Positions 51,834 to 60,354 of a stretch of DNA of 64,000 nucleotides are shown piece by piece; positions within the stretch are counted from its first letter, which is position 1; the number at the start of each line of letters is the position of its first letter. Origin of the DNA: DASTCZ01 sp035308165. GTDB taxonomy: Bacteria; Acidobacteriota; Terriglobia; Acidiferrales; UBA7541. The stretch spans positions 124,001 through 188,000 of the forward strand of contig DATGHC010000067.1 in assembly GCA_035308165.1 (NCBI GenBank). Direction: 5' to 3'. The notes below the pieces were generated by a model, which saw only the letters and a program-made list of their open reading frames with translations, was not told the origin of the DNA and did no database searches. A program made the translations under genes and the position numbers.

Positions 51834-52466
51834 TCAGAGAGTGGGAACGTCCTGCGTTTTTGCTTTTTCCCGGCGCTCGAGTATGCGCAGCCGCCGGCGC
51901 TGCTTGATGCTGCCATCCACTTGGCTCCAGAAGCGCATGAAATATTGGAAGGCGGAAATTACGGCGCTGAACACCACAAGATACAGCAACCATCTCCCCA
52001 ACGGTCTCAGGAAAGCAAGATTCGCCCCAAGGATGATGACGCTCGCGGCGAGCACCTGCAGCACCATTTTTGTTTTGCCCAGCGTCGAAGCCTGAATCGT
52101 GAATCCCTCAGCCGACGCGATGTTGCGCAGTCCCAACACCGTGAATTCTCTGCCAATGATGATCACTACCATCCAGGCCGGAACCAATCCCATTTGCACC
52201 AGTGAAATGAACGCCGCGGAAATCAGCAGCTTGTCGGCAATCGGATCCAGCAATATTCCAAGTGTTGTCTCTTGCTCGCGCCGCCGGGCCACAAAGCCGT
52301 CCGCCCAGTCTGTTGCCGCCGCAGTTAACAGGATCAATACGCCCCAAATTACAAAAGGCATGGAAATGCCAAACAAAACCAGGTTTGGCTGGCGCGTGAG
52401 CAAAACCACAACCAACAGTGGTACAAAGAAAATGCGGAGAATCGTAAGCGTATTGGGCAGGTTCAT
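51834..52466 (-). CDS. pgsA: CDP-diacylglycerol-glycerol-3-phosphate 3-phosphatidyltransferase
   Basis: The protein has 210 residues with four or five membrane helices. The CDP-alcohol phosphotransferase motif DWADGFVARRREQETTLGILLDPIADK (D-G-x2-A-R-x8-G-x3-D-x3-D) is present. It makes phosphatidylglycerol phosphate in the inner membrane. The C-terminus ends in a basic segment (KQRRRLRILERREKAK). A near-consensus promoter and a hairpin lie just upstream, so the start of the pgsA-AMMECR1 unit is well defined. Confidence 0.95.
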   Translation of the reverse strand: MNLPNTLTILRIFFVPLLVVVLLTRQPNLVLFGISMPFVIWGVLILLTAAATDWADGFVARRREQETTLGILLDPIADKLLISAAFISLVQMGLVPAWMVVIIIGREFTVLGLRNIASAEGFTIQASTLGKTKMVLQVLAASVIILGANLAFLRPLGRWLLYLVVFSAVISAFQYFMRFWSQVDGSIKQRRRLRILERREKAKTQDVPTL

Positions 52467-52474
52467 GATTAACG

Positions 52475-52493
52475 GGGGCCGCCGAGCCCCTAC
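52475..52493 (-). repeat. Hairpin element in the pgsA leader
   Basis: On the minus strand GTA-GGGGC-TCGGCG-GCCCC is a short hairpin ending 8 nt before the pgsA ATG, where a Shine-Dalgarno sequence is expected but missing. The GTAGGG plus hairpin form is like the element at 16995-17012. It could be a dispersed repeat or a translational control element. Confidence 0.4.
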
Positions 52494-52520
52494 TCGCCGT
52501 GGACGCCTGCTGAGAGCCTC

Positions 52521-52549
52521 ACTATAGTCTTACATTCCGTGGCAGTCAA
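52521..52549 (-). promoter_or_regulatory. pgsA promoter
   Basis: TTGACT (52544-52549) and TATAGT (52521-52526) on the minus strand are separated by 17 nt, close to the sigma-70 consensus. Predicted transcription starts about 45-50 nt before the pgsA ATG. Confidence 0.75.
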
Positions 52550-52977
52550 CGCCGCTATCTATCCGGCTGGCGCGCGAACTCGCCGGATAACTCAGACACC
52601 GGAAGTGCGGGCAAAGTAACCACTTCCGCACTCACATGCACCAAACCTGTGCAAATCCCGGAGTTGACAAAAAGTTAACCTGGTTCGGCAGCGAAAATCA
52701 AAGCCCTCAAAAATCATACGTAACTTGCTGTAAACATAGGCTTTAGAAAATCATCAAGTTGACTGCAAAAAAGCACCATTTGTGTGCTTATGGAATAACA
52801 AGAAAAACCTTATGCGCTTTCCACAGACATTTCCACAGATAACAAAGGGGATATGGGGTTATTAGAAGTAGCCAATTGATACCATTCTGCCCGTTTTCGA
52901 GGTCAAAACAGAAGCTTTTCACAGCATGATTTGGGGAACAGCCTAACCGGATCAAGGCCACTGCACATCCGCTTTAC
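52550..52977. other. AT-rich spacer with DnaA-box-like words
   Basis: This non-coding spacer between pgsA and hflX is clearly AT-richer than its surroundings between about 52670 and 52960. It holds two copies of TTTCCACAG 12 nt apart (52818-52826 and 52830-52838) and TTTTCACAG (52916-52924), which differ from the DnaA box TTATCCACA by one or two bases. No open frame or hairpin terminator is clear. Confidence 0.4.
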
Positions 52978-54273
52978 TCATGAAACTACATATGTTTGAA
53001 GTCGGCGGGCAAGCGATTCCGGGACGTCAGCTTCAAGCAGCATCGTAGAATCCTCCACGGCGGAATGGGTCACACGGCCTAGAGCATGCACCAGGGCAAG
53101 ATTGCGTCCATCGGTCAGCGGGACATTCAACCGCAACCGCACCAGCGCGTCGATCGGCATCGCCTCATCAATTCGTCCCAATAATTCCTCCAGCCCGGTG
53201 GATTTGAGCGCTGAAACCAAAACTTTGTCTGCTCTGGAAGCAGCAAGTTCTTCGAGTTGTTCTTTCGGCAGGCGATCTATCTTGTTGTACACAACCAGGC
53301 GCGGGCGGCCATTGACCCCAATATCACCCAGCACTTTTTCCACTTCGGCGTCTTGCTCGGCATGCTGCGGATTGGAAACGTCGGTCACGTGCAAGAGCAG
53401 CGAGGCTTCCTGGACCTCTTCGAGCGTTGCGCGAAAGGCAGCAATCAACGCGGGAGGTAGTGCGCGAATGAATCCTACGGTATCGGATACCAACACTCGC
53501 CGCCCCGAGGGGAGGCGAACAGCGCGAATTGTCGGATCGAGTGTTGCGAACATTTTCGGGGAAACCAGGACCCCCGCCTGGCTCAAGGCATTAAACAAAG
53601 TGGACTTTCCCGCATTCGTATATCCCACCAGCGCCACAGTGCCCAGCGGCACCGCCTGGCGCTTTTCGCGGCGTAAGGAGCGCTGTTTCCGCACCATCTC
53701 AATACTTTTTTGAATGCGGCTAACTCGATCTCGAATTCTTCGCCGGTCTGTTTCCAGTTTTTGTTCGCCAGGGCCCCGCGTGCCGATCCCGCCGCCAAGA
53801 CGCGATAGCTCGGTTCTTTGGCCTGCCAGCCGCGGGAGAAGGTAATTCAGCTGGGCCAGCTCCACTTGCAACTGCCCTTCACGGCTGCGCGCGTGGCGCG
53901 CAAAAATATCCAGGATGAGCTGGGTGCGGTCAATTACGCGGCGGTCCGCAAGCGTGCGCTCAATGTTTCTCTGCTGCGTGGGCGTCAGGTTCGCGTCGAA
54001 AATCACCAGGGGCGCATTGTGCATTCGCGCCTCGATTTCGATTTCTTCGAGCTTGCCTCGGCCCACAAGAGTGGCAGGATCGGGCGCATCCCGCATCTGC
54101 AGGACCGAGCCGGCCACATCCGCGCCCGCGCTTCGAGCCAGTTCGCCCAACTCTGCGAGCGACTCGCGCTCCACCTGTCCAGGCTCCATTCCCGGGACTC
54201 GCGCGGGGCGCTTGCGGCCCAATCCCACAAGCAACACGCGTTCGCGGTTTTCTGTTTTCTGAGGAGTTCTCAT
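52978..54273 (-). CDS. hflX: Ribosome-associated GTPase HflX
   Basis: The protein has 431 residues. The N-terminal HflX domain (ELARSAGADVAGSVLQMRDAPDPATLVGRGK, FDANLTPTQQRNIE) precedes the LGGGIGTRGPGEQKLETDRRRI linker and a GTPase domain with GYTNAGKSTLFN (G1), DTVGFI (G3) and NKIDRL (G4). HflX splits stalled or hibernating 70S ribosomes. It follows miaA by 28 nt. In proteobacteria hfq stands between miaA and hflX; there is no room for it here. Confidence 0.96.
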   Translation of the reverse strand: MRTPQKTENRERVLLVGLGRKRPARVPGMEPGQVERESLAELGELARSAGADVAGSVLQMRDAPDPATLVGRGKLEEIEIEARMHNAPLVIFDANLTPTQQRNIERTLADRRVIDRTQLILDIFARHARSREGQLQVELAQLNYLLPRLAGQRTELSRLGGGIGTRGPGEQKLETDRRRIRDRVSRIQKSIEMVRKQRSLRREKRQAVPLGTVALVGYTNAGKSTLFNALSQAGVLVSPKMFATLDPTIRAVRLPSGRRVLVSDTVGFIRALPPALIAAFRATLEEVQEASLLLHVTDVSNPQHAEQDAEVEKVLGDIGVNGRPRLVVYNKIDRLPKEQLEELAASRADKVLVSALKSTGLEELLGRIDEAMPIDALVRLRLNVPLTDGRNLALVHALGRVTHSAVEDSTMLLEADVPESLARRLQTYVVS

Positions 54274-54301
54274 GCCGCTTTCATGATACTACGCTGAAGC
54301 G

Positions 54302-55333
54302 CTATCGCCCGGCCCCGGCATGGTTTGCGGATTCGTAGCCTTCTCCCAGCTCTTCGCGCAGATGCTGCAGGGCTCGTCGCATGATTCCACGGTCGTCGCC
54401 AAACCCCTCCAGCCAATGCACGCCCTGCTCTTTTCGGAACCAGGTGATCTGCCGCTTGGCGTAGCGCCGCGTTGCCTGTTGGATGGCCGTCACGCAATGA
54501 GGCAAATCGCTTTTCGCCTCGAGATGGGAGCGCAAATCGCCGTAGCCAATAAATGAAAATGGCTTGGTGGTGGCGGGAATCCCACGTCGGATCAGTGTGC
54601 GCACTTCGGCGAGCCAACCGCGATCCATCATTTCAATTGTGCGACGTTCGATGCGCTCATACAGGGCCGTCCTCGGCGGCATCAGGCCAATTTTCACGGG
54701 ACGAAAGCCCTCCAGACGGGCCCGCACGCCCTTATGCACTTCCGTAATGGGCTTGCCCGTAAGCACGCAGATTTCGATGGCGCGAATTAATTTGGGCATG
54801 TCGCCCGCAGCGATTCTTGCCGCGGCCGTGGGATCCATGCGCGCCAGCACGCGGTGCAAATACCCAGGCTTGTTGCGCTCGGCACGCGCTCGCAGCTGCG
54901 CGCGCAATACCTCGGAGCGCACGGGTAATTCCGCCAATCCCTCAAGCAGTGCCCGCAAATAGAGCCCCGTCCCGGCCGTCAGCACCGGAAGAAGTTTTCG
55001 CTGTCGCAGGTCATTCAGGACCCCGATCGCCCGCTCCCGATACTCCCCCGCCGTAAACACTTCACTCGGCTCGAGGATGTCGATCAGGTGGTGAGGAACG
55101 CGCCGCCGCTCTTCAGCTGTGGGTTTGGAGGTACCAATATCAAATCCCCGATAGACTTGCGTCGAATCGCAGACAACGATTTCTCCATTCAATTGCTCGG
55201 CCAGCCAAACGCCAAGCGTAGATTTGCCGGAAGCCGTTGGTCCGACAATCGCGACGAGTGGCACCGCCGGGGGTCCACCAGACGGATGCAACAGTGAAAC
55301 TTCGGGTGCTGTGTTCACTGATTCAGTCATCAT
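54302..55333 (-). CDS. miaA: tRNA dimethylallyltransferase
   Basis: The protein has 343 residues from ATG 55333, chosen because its ATGA overlaps the stop of the upstream microprotein; ATG 55345 would extend it by four residues. The P-loop is VAIVGPTASGKSTLG, followed by DSTQVYRGFDIGTSKPT, VPHHLIDI and LTAGTGLYLRALLEG. It prenylates A37 of tRNAs reading UNN codons. A C-terminal region includes the ATRRYAKRQITWFRK motif. It is followed by hflX. Confidence 0.95.
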   Translation of the reverse strand: MMTESVNTAPEVSLLHPSGGPPAVPLVAIVGPTASGKSTLGVWLAEQLNGEIVVCDSTQVYRGFDIGTSKPTAEERRRVPHHLIDILEPSEVFTAGEYRERAIGVLNDLRQRKLLPVLTAGTGLYLRALLEGLAELPVRSEVLRAQLRARAERNKPGYLHRVLARMDPTAAARIAAGDMPKLIRAIEICVLTGKPITEVHKGVRARLEGFRPVKIGLMPPRTALYERIERRTIEMMDRGWLAEVRTLIRRGIPATTKPFSFIGYGDLRSHLEAKSDLPHCVTAIQQATRRYAKRQITWFRKEQGVHWLEGFGDDRGIMRRALQHLREELGEGYESANHAGAGR

Positions 55334-55422
55334 AAAATTTTCCATAAACGCAGAAGCAAAAAGACGATCGCGGTGAACCCCAACAGAATCAGACCCAAGA
55401 TTTGATTACGTGTCGGTTTCAC
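55330..55422 (-). CDS. 30-residue single-helix membrane microprotein
   Basis: An open frame of 30 codons starts with GTG at 55422, overlapping the stop of the TonB-like gene by 4 nt (GTGA), and ends in TGA at 55330, overlapping the miaA ATG (ATGA). The product begins MKPTRNQ, has a hydrophobic helix of about 17 residues (ILGLILLGFTAIVFLLL) and ends RLWKIL, so a positive-inside single-pass membrane protein is expected. Four-nucleotide overlaps on both sides are strong evidence for a translated, coupled gene. I recognise no family. It could also be only a translational link between its neighbours. Confidence 0.7.
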   Translation of the reverse strand: MKPTRNQILGLILLGFTAIVFLLLRLWKIL

Positions 55423-56795
55423 AGTGGAGTGTTAATGGGCAAATTATAAAAGTAAATAAAACGCAGCTCAATGTATGGGCCGGAAAAAGCGGGAGGGAGA
55501 GGCTCGAAGGGGCTCGACGCGCGTATGGACGACATAGCAGCGCGATCCAGCGGCAGCTTGCCGGAGGAGCGCTCTAATTCTGGATCTTCAGCGATAACCG
55601 TACCATCCCTGTAAATCTTAAATTTCAAGCTCACGATTCCCTGATCGCCCATGATCGCGGACTCCGGCATGATTGCAAACCAGTTCCGCTTGACACTCAC
55701 ATATACTCGATCTAAATAGCTCCGAAAGTCCACCCCTTGGGTGTCGGTGAGCATTTGCAGCCCAGCCCCTGCTTCACCTTGGCCACCGCCTCCGCCGCCC
55801 GGAAACCCTCCGCCACCGGGACGTGCTCCGGGTATTCGCCCCTGCGAAGCTATGCTGGGTCCTGCGCCACCCGAACGCTGGACATCCGAGAGCGATTGCT
55901 CAATGGACCGTCCCGCGGAAAATTTTGGCAGCTTGAGACCGTTCGGATTCAGGTTGGGAGTCTGAACGGGTTCAAGCGTTGGCGTTGGCTTGACGGGATC
56001 AGGCTTGGGCGGCGTAGCTACAATCGGATTGGGTGACGTCGCAATACTCTCTTTGGGCGGCTGGTCGCGCACCACTGCGGGGGGAGCTATGGGATCGGGC
56101 GATGGAGATGGTGCTGGCGGAGCCAGTTGCCGGATTACTTTCGGATCTATGTGAATCGCCGGGCTCTTCGGCTCTATCTTGGGCCGGGGAGCAAGAGCGC
56201 TTTTCAAGTCAGGCGGCATGTAGAGATCGCCGAGAGAGTGCGCCGCGGAAATAATTTCCGCTTGCGTAGGCTGGCGCGGAGAAAACAACGTCGGAATCAG
56301 GAACAGTATCAGTATGGCCACGGCGTGAAGAACAGCCGAGGCCCCGCGAAGCACCCACCGCTCTTCGTCTCGAAGACCGCGCGGCGTGCTCGTAAGTAAA
56401 TTCACTTCGCCGGTCGTCATGACGTCCGGCTCGAGAACGTCGGGCATTTCAGCCGGACGAAGCATCGGGTGCGGGCGCTCCTCGATTTCAGGGAGGCGGG
56501 CATCCTTGGGCACGGCCACGTGTGCGCCCAGCACAGTTAAAGGCACATGCGTTGGGATAGTGTGCGCGGTGTCCAGCGCATGCACGGGCATATCGCGCGG
56601 GATAATCAATCGCGCGGAAAGCACATCCAGCGGCATATACGCGGGAATGTTGGATCGAGCATCCAACGGGGTCGCTGGATAATCGGCGGCAACGACAGTG
56701 CGAGTGTCGAGCTCGGTCTTGCGCCTGCGGCCTGGTGCTGCCTCGTCATTCGCGGGCAACCGCGCGCCATTTGGAATCAGGATTCTATTGATCAT
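55419..56795 (-). CDS. TonB/TolA-like envelope protein
   Basis: The protein has 458 residues. A cytoplasmic N-terminal region of about 150 residues contains repeated R/H-x-I/M-P-x-x-x-P-L/V-x-x-L pieces (for example NIPAYMPLDVLSARL, TIPTHVPLTVLGAHV). One membrane helix (about 153-170, AVLHAVAILILFLIPTLF) is followed by a Pro-rich periplasmic spacer (about 205-305), a Gly-rich segment and a TonB-C-like domain (VYVSVKRNWFAIMPES, IVSLKFKIYRDGTV, AAMSSIRASSPFEPLP). It may transmit energy to outer membrane receptors. No exbB/exbD are adjacent. It is the first gene before the microprotein, miaA and hflX. Confidence 0.8.
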   Translation of the reverse strand: MINRILIPNGARLPANDEAAPGRRRKTELDTRTVVAADYPATPLDARSNIPAYMPLDVLSARLIIPRDMPVHALDTAHTIPTHVPLTVLGAHVAVPKDARLPEIEERPHPMLRPAEMPDVLEPDVMTTGEVNLLTSTPRGLRDEERWVLRGASAVLHAVAILILFLIPTLFSPRQPTQAEIISAAHSLGDLYMPPDLKSALAPRPKIEPKSPAIHIDPKVIRQLAPPAPSPSPDPIAPPAVVRDQPPKESIATSPNPIVATPPKPDPVKPTPTLEPVQTPNLNPNGLKLPKFSAGRSIEQSLSDVQRSGGAGPSIASQGRIPGARPGGGGFPGGGGGGQGEAGAGLQMLTDTQGVDFRSYLDRVYVSVKRNWFAIMPESAIMGDQGIVSLKFKIYRDGTVIAEDPELERSSGKLPLDRAAMSSIRASSPFEPLPPAFSGPYIELRFIYFYNLPINTPL

Positions 56796-56845
56796 GCTCT
56801 CGCAACTGATCGCCCTTCAACGGACACATCTTCGCCCCACCCTCT

Positions 56846-57829
56846 TCATCGTCCCGGCGATGGAGACACAAACTCACTTAGTTGGACGCGCTTGCCATGT
56901 TCGAGGATGCTCGCCGCGACCCTCGCGGCCAATTCCAGCGCTCGCCGGCCCGCGGTGCCATCTACACGCGGATTTTGCCGCGTCCGCACAGCATTCAAAA
57001 ACGATTCCAATTCGGCTTTCAGCGGCTCTTGCGGCTCGGTAGTGAGTTTCTCAAACTCAAAGTCCGGCTGCGGACCGGGTTGCTTCACGCGCACGCGCAA
57101 CGCGTCTTGCCGGGTGTAATCCAGCGAAACGTATTCGTGCTCCTGGAAGAAACGCATCTTCCGCACGCGCTCGGTTGAGACTCGGCTCGCGGTCACGTTC
57201 GCGACGGCTCCAGACTCAAACTCCAGCCGCGCGTGCGCGATATCCACCTTGCCCGAAACCACTGGAATGCCCACGGCCTTCACGTCAATCACTTTTTCGC
57301 CCACCAGCGCCAGCAAAATATCCAGGTCATGAATCATCACGTCGAAAATCACGTCCACATCCAGGCTTCTTGGGGTAAAGACTCCGAGCCGGTGGACTTC
57401 AAAAAACAACGGCCGGTTCATGATGGCCTCAGCTGCGACCACGGCCGGATTGAATCGCTCGAGGTGCCCAATCTGCAGCACCCGTTTTGATTGATGCGCT
57501 GCGGAAATTAACTCGTCCGCTTCGCTGAGCGATGCCGCCATCGGCTTTTCTACCAAAACGTCCAGGCCCTGCCCCAGCAGCGTGCACCCTATGCTCTTGT
57601 GCAGCGCCGTTGGGACAGCGACGCTTACGGCATCCACGCGCCCAGGCAGAGCTTCAATTCCGGGCAGCGCTACAGTCCCAAATTCAGCCGCAACGCTTGA
57701 GGCGCGTGCGGGATCGGTATCCACGACGCCGACAACTTCAGCCTGAGGAAGCTGACTGTAAACGCGCGCGTGGTTCCGCCCAAATTCGCCAACGCCCACA
57801 ACTGCCACTCGAATGCGCGGCGCGGTCAC
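56846..57829 (-). CDS. Gfo/Idh/MocA-family dehydrogenase, perhaps UDP-GlcNAc 3-dehydrogenase
   Basis: The protein has 327 residues. The NAD-binding N-terminus is RVAVVGVGEFGRNHARVYSQL, followed by VEKPMAASLSEADEL with the conserved E-K-P and a C-terminal domain with FDVMIHDLDILLAL containing the His of this family. Its start overlaps lpxI by 4 nt, and lpxI is 9 nt from lpxA. In bacteria with 3-amino-sugar lipid A, GnnA is a Gfo/Idh enzyme oxidising UDP-GlcNAc at C3; the position fits that, but no GnnB-type aminotransferase follows. Specificity is therefore inference. Confidence 0.85.
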   Translation of the reverse strand: MTAPRIRVAVVGVGEFGRNHARVYSQLPQAEVVGVVDTDPARASSVAAEFGTVALPGIEALPGRVDAVSVAVPTALHKSIGCTLLGQGLDVLVEKPMAASLSEADELISAAHQSKRVLQIGHLERFNPAVVAAEAIMNRPLFFEVHRLGVFTPRSLDVDVIFDVMIHDLDILLALVGEKVIDVKAVGIPVVSGKVDIAHARLEFESGAVANVTASRVSTERVRKMRFFQEHEYVSLDYTRQDALRVRVKQPGPQPDFEFEKLTTEPQEPLKAELESFLNAVRTRQNPRVDGTAGRRALELAARVAASILEHGKRVQLSEFVSPSPGR

Positions 57830-58734
57830 CTTTTCACTCCAGAAGATGCCGCTCCACCACCAGCAGTTTGCGCTGTCTGCGTCGCTGCGGGCTCAAACGC
57901 TTGAATGGCAATCCCGGCCCCATCCGCCGTCGCGACGAGCTGCGCCCGGTCAAACAACAACGTCTTGTACGCGTCCACCGCCAGGGCCGTGGCGTGGAAC
58001 CTCTTCATGAATTCGATGGTCGGCAGGCCCACCACGGGTACATCGAAGCGCATGTCCTGATTGGGCTTGCTCACCTTGATGACCGTCAGATCTTCGCCTC
58101 CCGTGATGCGGGCCGCGCGCTCGATGATTTCGTCGGTCCCCTCCATGGCTTCGATAGCCACGCATGCGCGATCGCGCACCACAACCGTTTGACCCAAATC
58201 CATTGAGGCGATATGCCGCGCCACGCCCAATCCGTATTCCATGTCGGCGGCTTCGCGCTCGTCCGGCTTGCGGCGCGTCAACACTCCTGGTTGCGGAACG
58301 AGCGGCTTCAGGAACGCGGTCGAATCGACTAGCTCAATTCCCTCGGATTCGAGAACGCGCGCCACGGCGCCAATCAAGGAATCCGTGTTCTTGCGCGGCA
58401 GAGTGAGCAGCAACTTCGAAAATCGCCAGTCAGGGCGGATGCTGAAAATCTTGTTGTGCTTCACCTGTCCGGCCATCACCGCGCGCGTGATGCCTTCTTG
58501 ATGCAGAAGATCGATCGTGCGCCCGAGCTCGCCCAACCCCACCCAGTGAAGCCGTCTGGCAGACTTCTCCAGCTCCGGTGAAGCTTCCTCCCGCAGGGCA
58601 ATCACAGCCATTTCAATGCCCTGGCTTCGCGCGCCCTCCAACACCAGAAATGGAAAGCGCCCGTTGCCGGCGATGAGTCCCCATTTCGCGGAGGGAGTTT
58701 CAACTGGCGAGTTGGAAGGGGTTGGTGTGCCCAT
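57826..58734 (-). CDS. lpxI: UDP-2,3-diacylglucosamine diphosphatase LpxI
   Basis: The protein has 302 residues of the DUF1009/LpxI family: GLIAGNGRFPFLVLEGAR at the N-terminus, VMAGQVKHNKIF, RKNTDSLIGAVARVLESEGIELVDSTAFL in the middle, and VVVRDRACVAIEAMEGTDEIIERA plus KPNQDMRFDVPVVGLPTIE in the C-terminal half. LpxI replaces LpxH in many bacteria and makes 2,3-diacylglucosamine-1-phosphate in lipid A synthesis. It stands between lpxA and the Gfo/Idh gene. A Pro/Ser-rich N-terminal 15 residues and an Ala/Thr/Gln C-tail are extras. Confidence 0.93.
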   Translation of the reverse strand: MGTPTPSNSPVETPSAKWGLIAGNGRFPFLVLEGARSQGIEMAVIALREEASPELEKSARRLHWVGLGELGRTIDLLHQEGITRAVMAGQVKHNKIFSIRPDWRFSKLLLTLPRKNTDSLIGAVARVLESEGIELVDSTAFLKPLVPQPGVLTRRKPDEREAADMEYGLGVARHIASMDLGQTVVVRDRACVAIEAMEGTDEIIERAARITGGEDLTVIKVSKPNQDMRFDVPVVGLPTIEFMKRFHATALAVDAYKTLLFDRAQLVATADGAGIAIQAFEPAATQTAQTAGGGAASSGVKR

Positions 58735-58743
58735 GGCGGCCCC

Positions 58744-59550
58744 CTATTTGACGAGACCGCGCTCGACCGCTTCTATGAATGCTATCAACTCTTGGACGTC
58801 TGCCGACCCCTTCAGCGTTTCACGCATGCGCGCCACCGCTTGGGAGGTATTGAGCTTGGCGCGCAACAGCAGGCGGAACGCCTTCTCAATCTCCGCCATG
58901 CGTTCGGGGGAAAATCCCCGGCGCTCCAGTCCCACTTTGTTCATCCCCAGGCAATGTGTGTTGCGCTCACTGACCACCAAGCCGAAGGGCGGCACGTCCT
59001 GAGTTACCACCGTAAACCCGCCGACATAAGCGTATCGCCCAACGCGGCAGAATTGGTGGACGGCGCTGAACGCGCCAATCGTGGCGTAATCCTGGACGGA
59101 GACGTGTCCCGCAAGTGTCGCGCTGTTCGCAAAAACCGTGCTGTCTCCTACTTGGCAGTCGTGCGCGATATGGGCATAAACCATGAAGAGGTTGTGACTG
59201 CCGATGGTTGTCGTTCCGCAGCCGTGGCCTGTGCCGCGGTTTACGGTCACCCCTTCACGGAATTGATTGCCGTCACCGATTACCACATGGGTGCGCTCGC
59301 CGGCGTATTTCAAATCCTGAGGGTCTCCCCCGATGGAACAGAACGAATGGAAGACATTGTTCTTCCCAATGCGCGCTGGGCCGCGCACCACCGCATGAGG
59401 CATCACTTCGCAACCGTCCCCCAGTTCCACATCCTCACCCACGATGGCGAACGCGCCGATTTTCGCCCCATCGCCCAGCTTGGCGCTAGGTGATACCATA
59501 GCTCGTGGATCCATGTGGATGCCCGAGGGCCTGTGAATAGCTTCGCTCAT
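58744..59550 (-). CDS. lpxA: UDP-N-acetylglucosamine acyltransferase
   Basis: The protein has 268 residues from ATG 59550; ATGs at 59565 and 59571 would extend it slightly. Hexapeptide repeats (GAKIGAFAIVGEDVELGDG) form the left-handed beta-helix. HSFCSIGGDPQDLKY, FMVYAHIAHDCQVG (catalytic His) and IGAFSAVHQFCRVGRYAYVGG are typical. GLERRGFSPERM opens the helical C-terminal domain. It starts lipid A synthesis by acylating UDP-GlcNAc or UDP-GlcNAc3N at position 3. It lies between fabZ (96 nt) and lpxI. Confidence 0.94.
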   Translation of the reverse strand: MSEAIHRPSGIHMDPRAMVSPSAKLGDGAKIGAFAIVGEDVELGDGCEVMPHAVVRGPARIGKNNVFHSFCSIGGDPQDLKYAGERTHVVIGDGNQFREGVTVNRGTGHGCGTTTIGSHNLFMVYAHIAHDCQVGDSTVFANSATLAGHVSVQDYATIGAFSAVHQFCRVGRYAYVGGFTVVTQDVPPFGLVVSERNTHCLGMNKVGLERRGFSPERMAEIEKAFRLLLRAKLNTSQAVARMRETLKGSADVQELIAFIEAVERGLVK

Positions 59551-59646
59551 TCTGGTTTCACTCATTGGCAACTGCTATCCCCGGTTAGGTCATTACGCCC
59601 GGACCTGCTTTTCCTGTTCAACCCGGTCAGACGTAAAAAATCTCAT

Positions 59647-60102
59647 TCACTTATTTGTCGGCGCAGGCTCTCGATCCACCATCTTGCACATCAAGGTCGC
59701 TTCGGCGGCCATTTCTCCATTCACGCGCGCTTCGCCTTGAAGCTTGCAGAAATCCTTTCGATAATTCAGGACCTTTACTTCGATAATGAGCTGGTCTCCG
59801 GGCACCACGGGGCGGCGGAATCGCCCATTGTCCACGGCCACGAAGTAGAGCAGCTTCTTGTCGCGGTCAGGGATCTCGAGCAGGATTAGCAGCCCGCCGG
59901 TCTGCGCCATCGCCTCTATGATGAGCACACCAGGCATTATGGGTTGTCCAGGGAAGTGCCCCTGGAAAAAGCCTTCGTTAATCGAGACGTTCTTCACGCC
60001 CACGATGCGTTTTAACCGCTCGATCTCCAGGATGCTGTCCACCATCAGAAATGGATAGCGATGGGGCAGCAACTTCTGAATTCCATTTGTGTCCAAAATC
60101 AT
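59647..60102 (-). CDS. fabZ: 3-hydroxyacyl-ACP dehydratase FabZ
   Basis: The protein has 151 residues from ATG 60102 (GGAG about 9 nt upstream); the open frame runs further back without similarity. The hot-dog fold motifs are LLPHRYPFLMVD (H14), GFFQGHFPGQPIMPGVLIIEAMAQ (active-site H49 and E63). FabZ dehydrates 3-hydroxyacyl-ACP in fatty acid elongation and competes with LpxA for the same substrate, so fabZ-lpxA proximity is a common arrangement. It is divergent from the YncE-like gene. Confidence 0.95.
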   Translation of the reverse strand: MILDTNGIQKLLPHRYPFLMVDSILEIERLKRIVGVKNVSINEGFFQGHFPGQPIMPGVLIIEAMAQTGGLLILLEIPDRDKKLLYFVAVDNGRFRRPVVPGDQLIIEVKVLNYRKDFCKLQGEARVNGEMAAEATLMCKMVDREPAPTNK

Positions 60103-60354
60103 TTCGATTTCTCCACTGAGCGCTGAGTCATCATTCCTTACATTTGGCAACCCGACCATCTTGGCGCGCCCTGGACATCCACCGGCCAAATCAGGGAATT
60201 ATACGCGATGCGCGCGGCCGGCGCAGGCCTATTCAGCTCCGGAAAGGTCGCCGGGAATCAGCGCCCCTTATGCCTGGAATACACCGCCGGGTGTATACTT
60301 CCCGCCAGCCGAGAGACCAAAATTGAATATCCGGCACAACTGAGGAGATATTTC

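Noticed and set aside
52664..52692. TTGACA on the + strand in the pgsA-hflX spacer as a promoter.
   Set aside because: No -10 box stands at 16-18 nt and no + strand gene follows.
54274..54301. Place between miaA and hflX where hfq is found in proteobacteria.
   Set aside because: Only 28 nt separate the genes, so no hfq can be encoded there.
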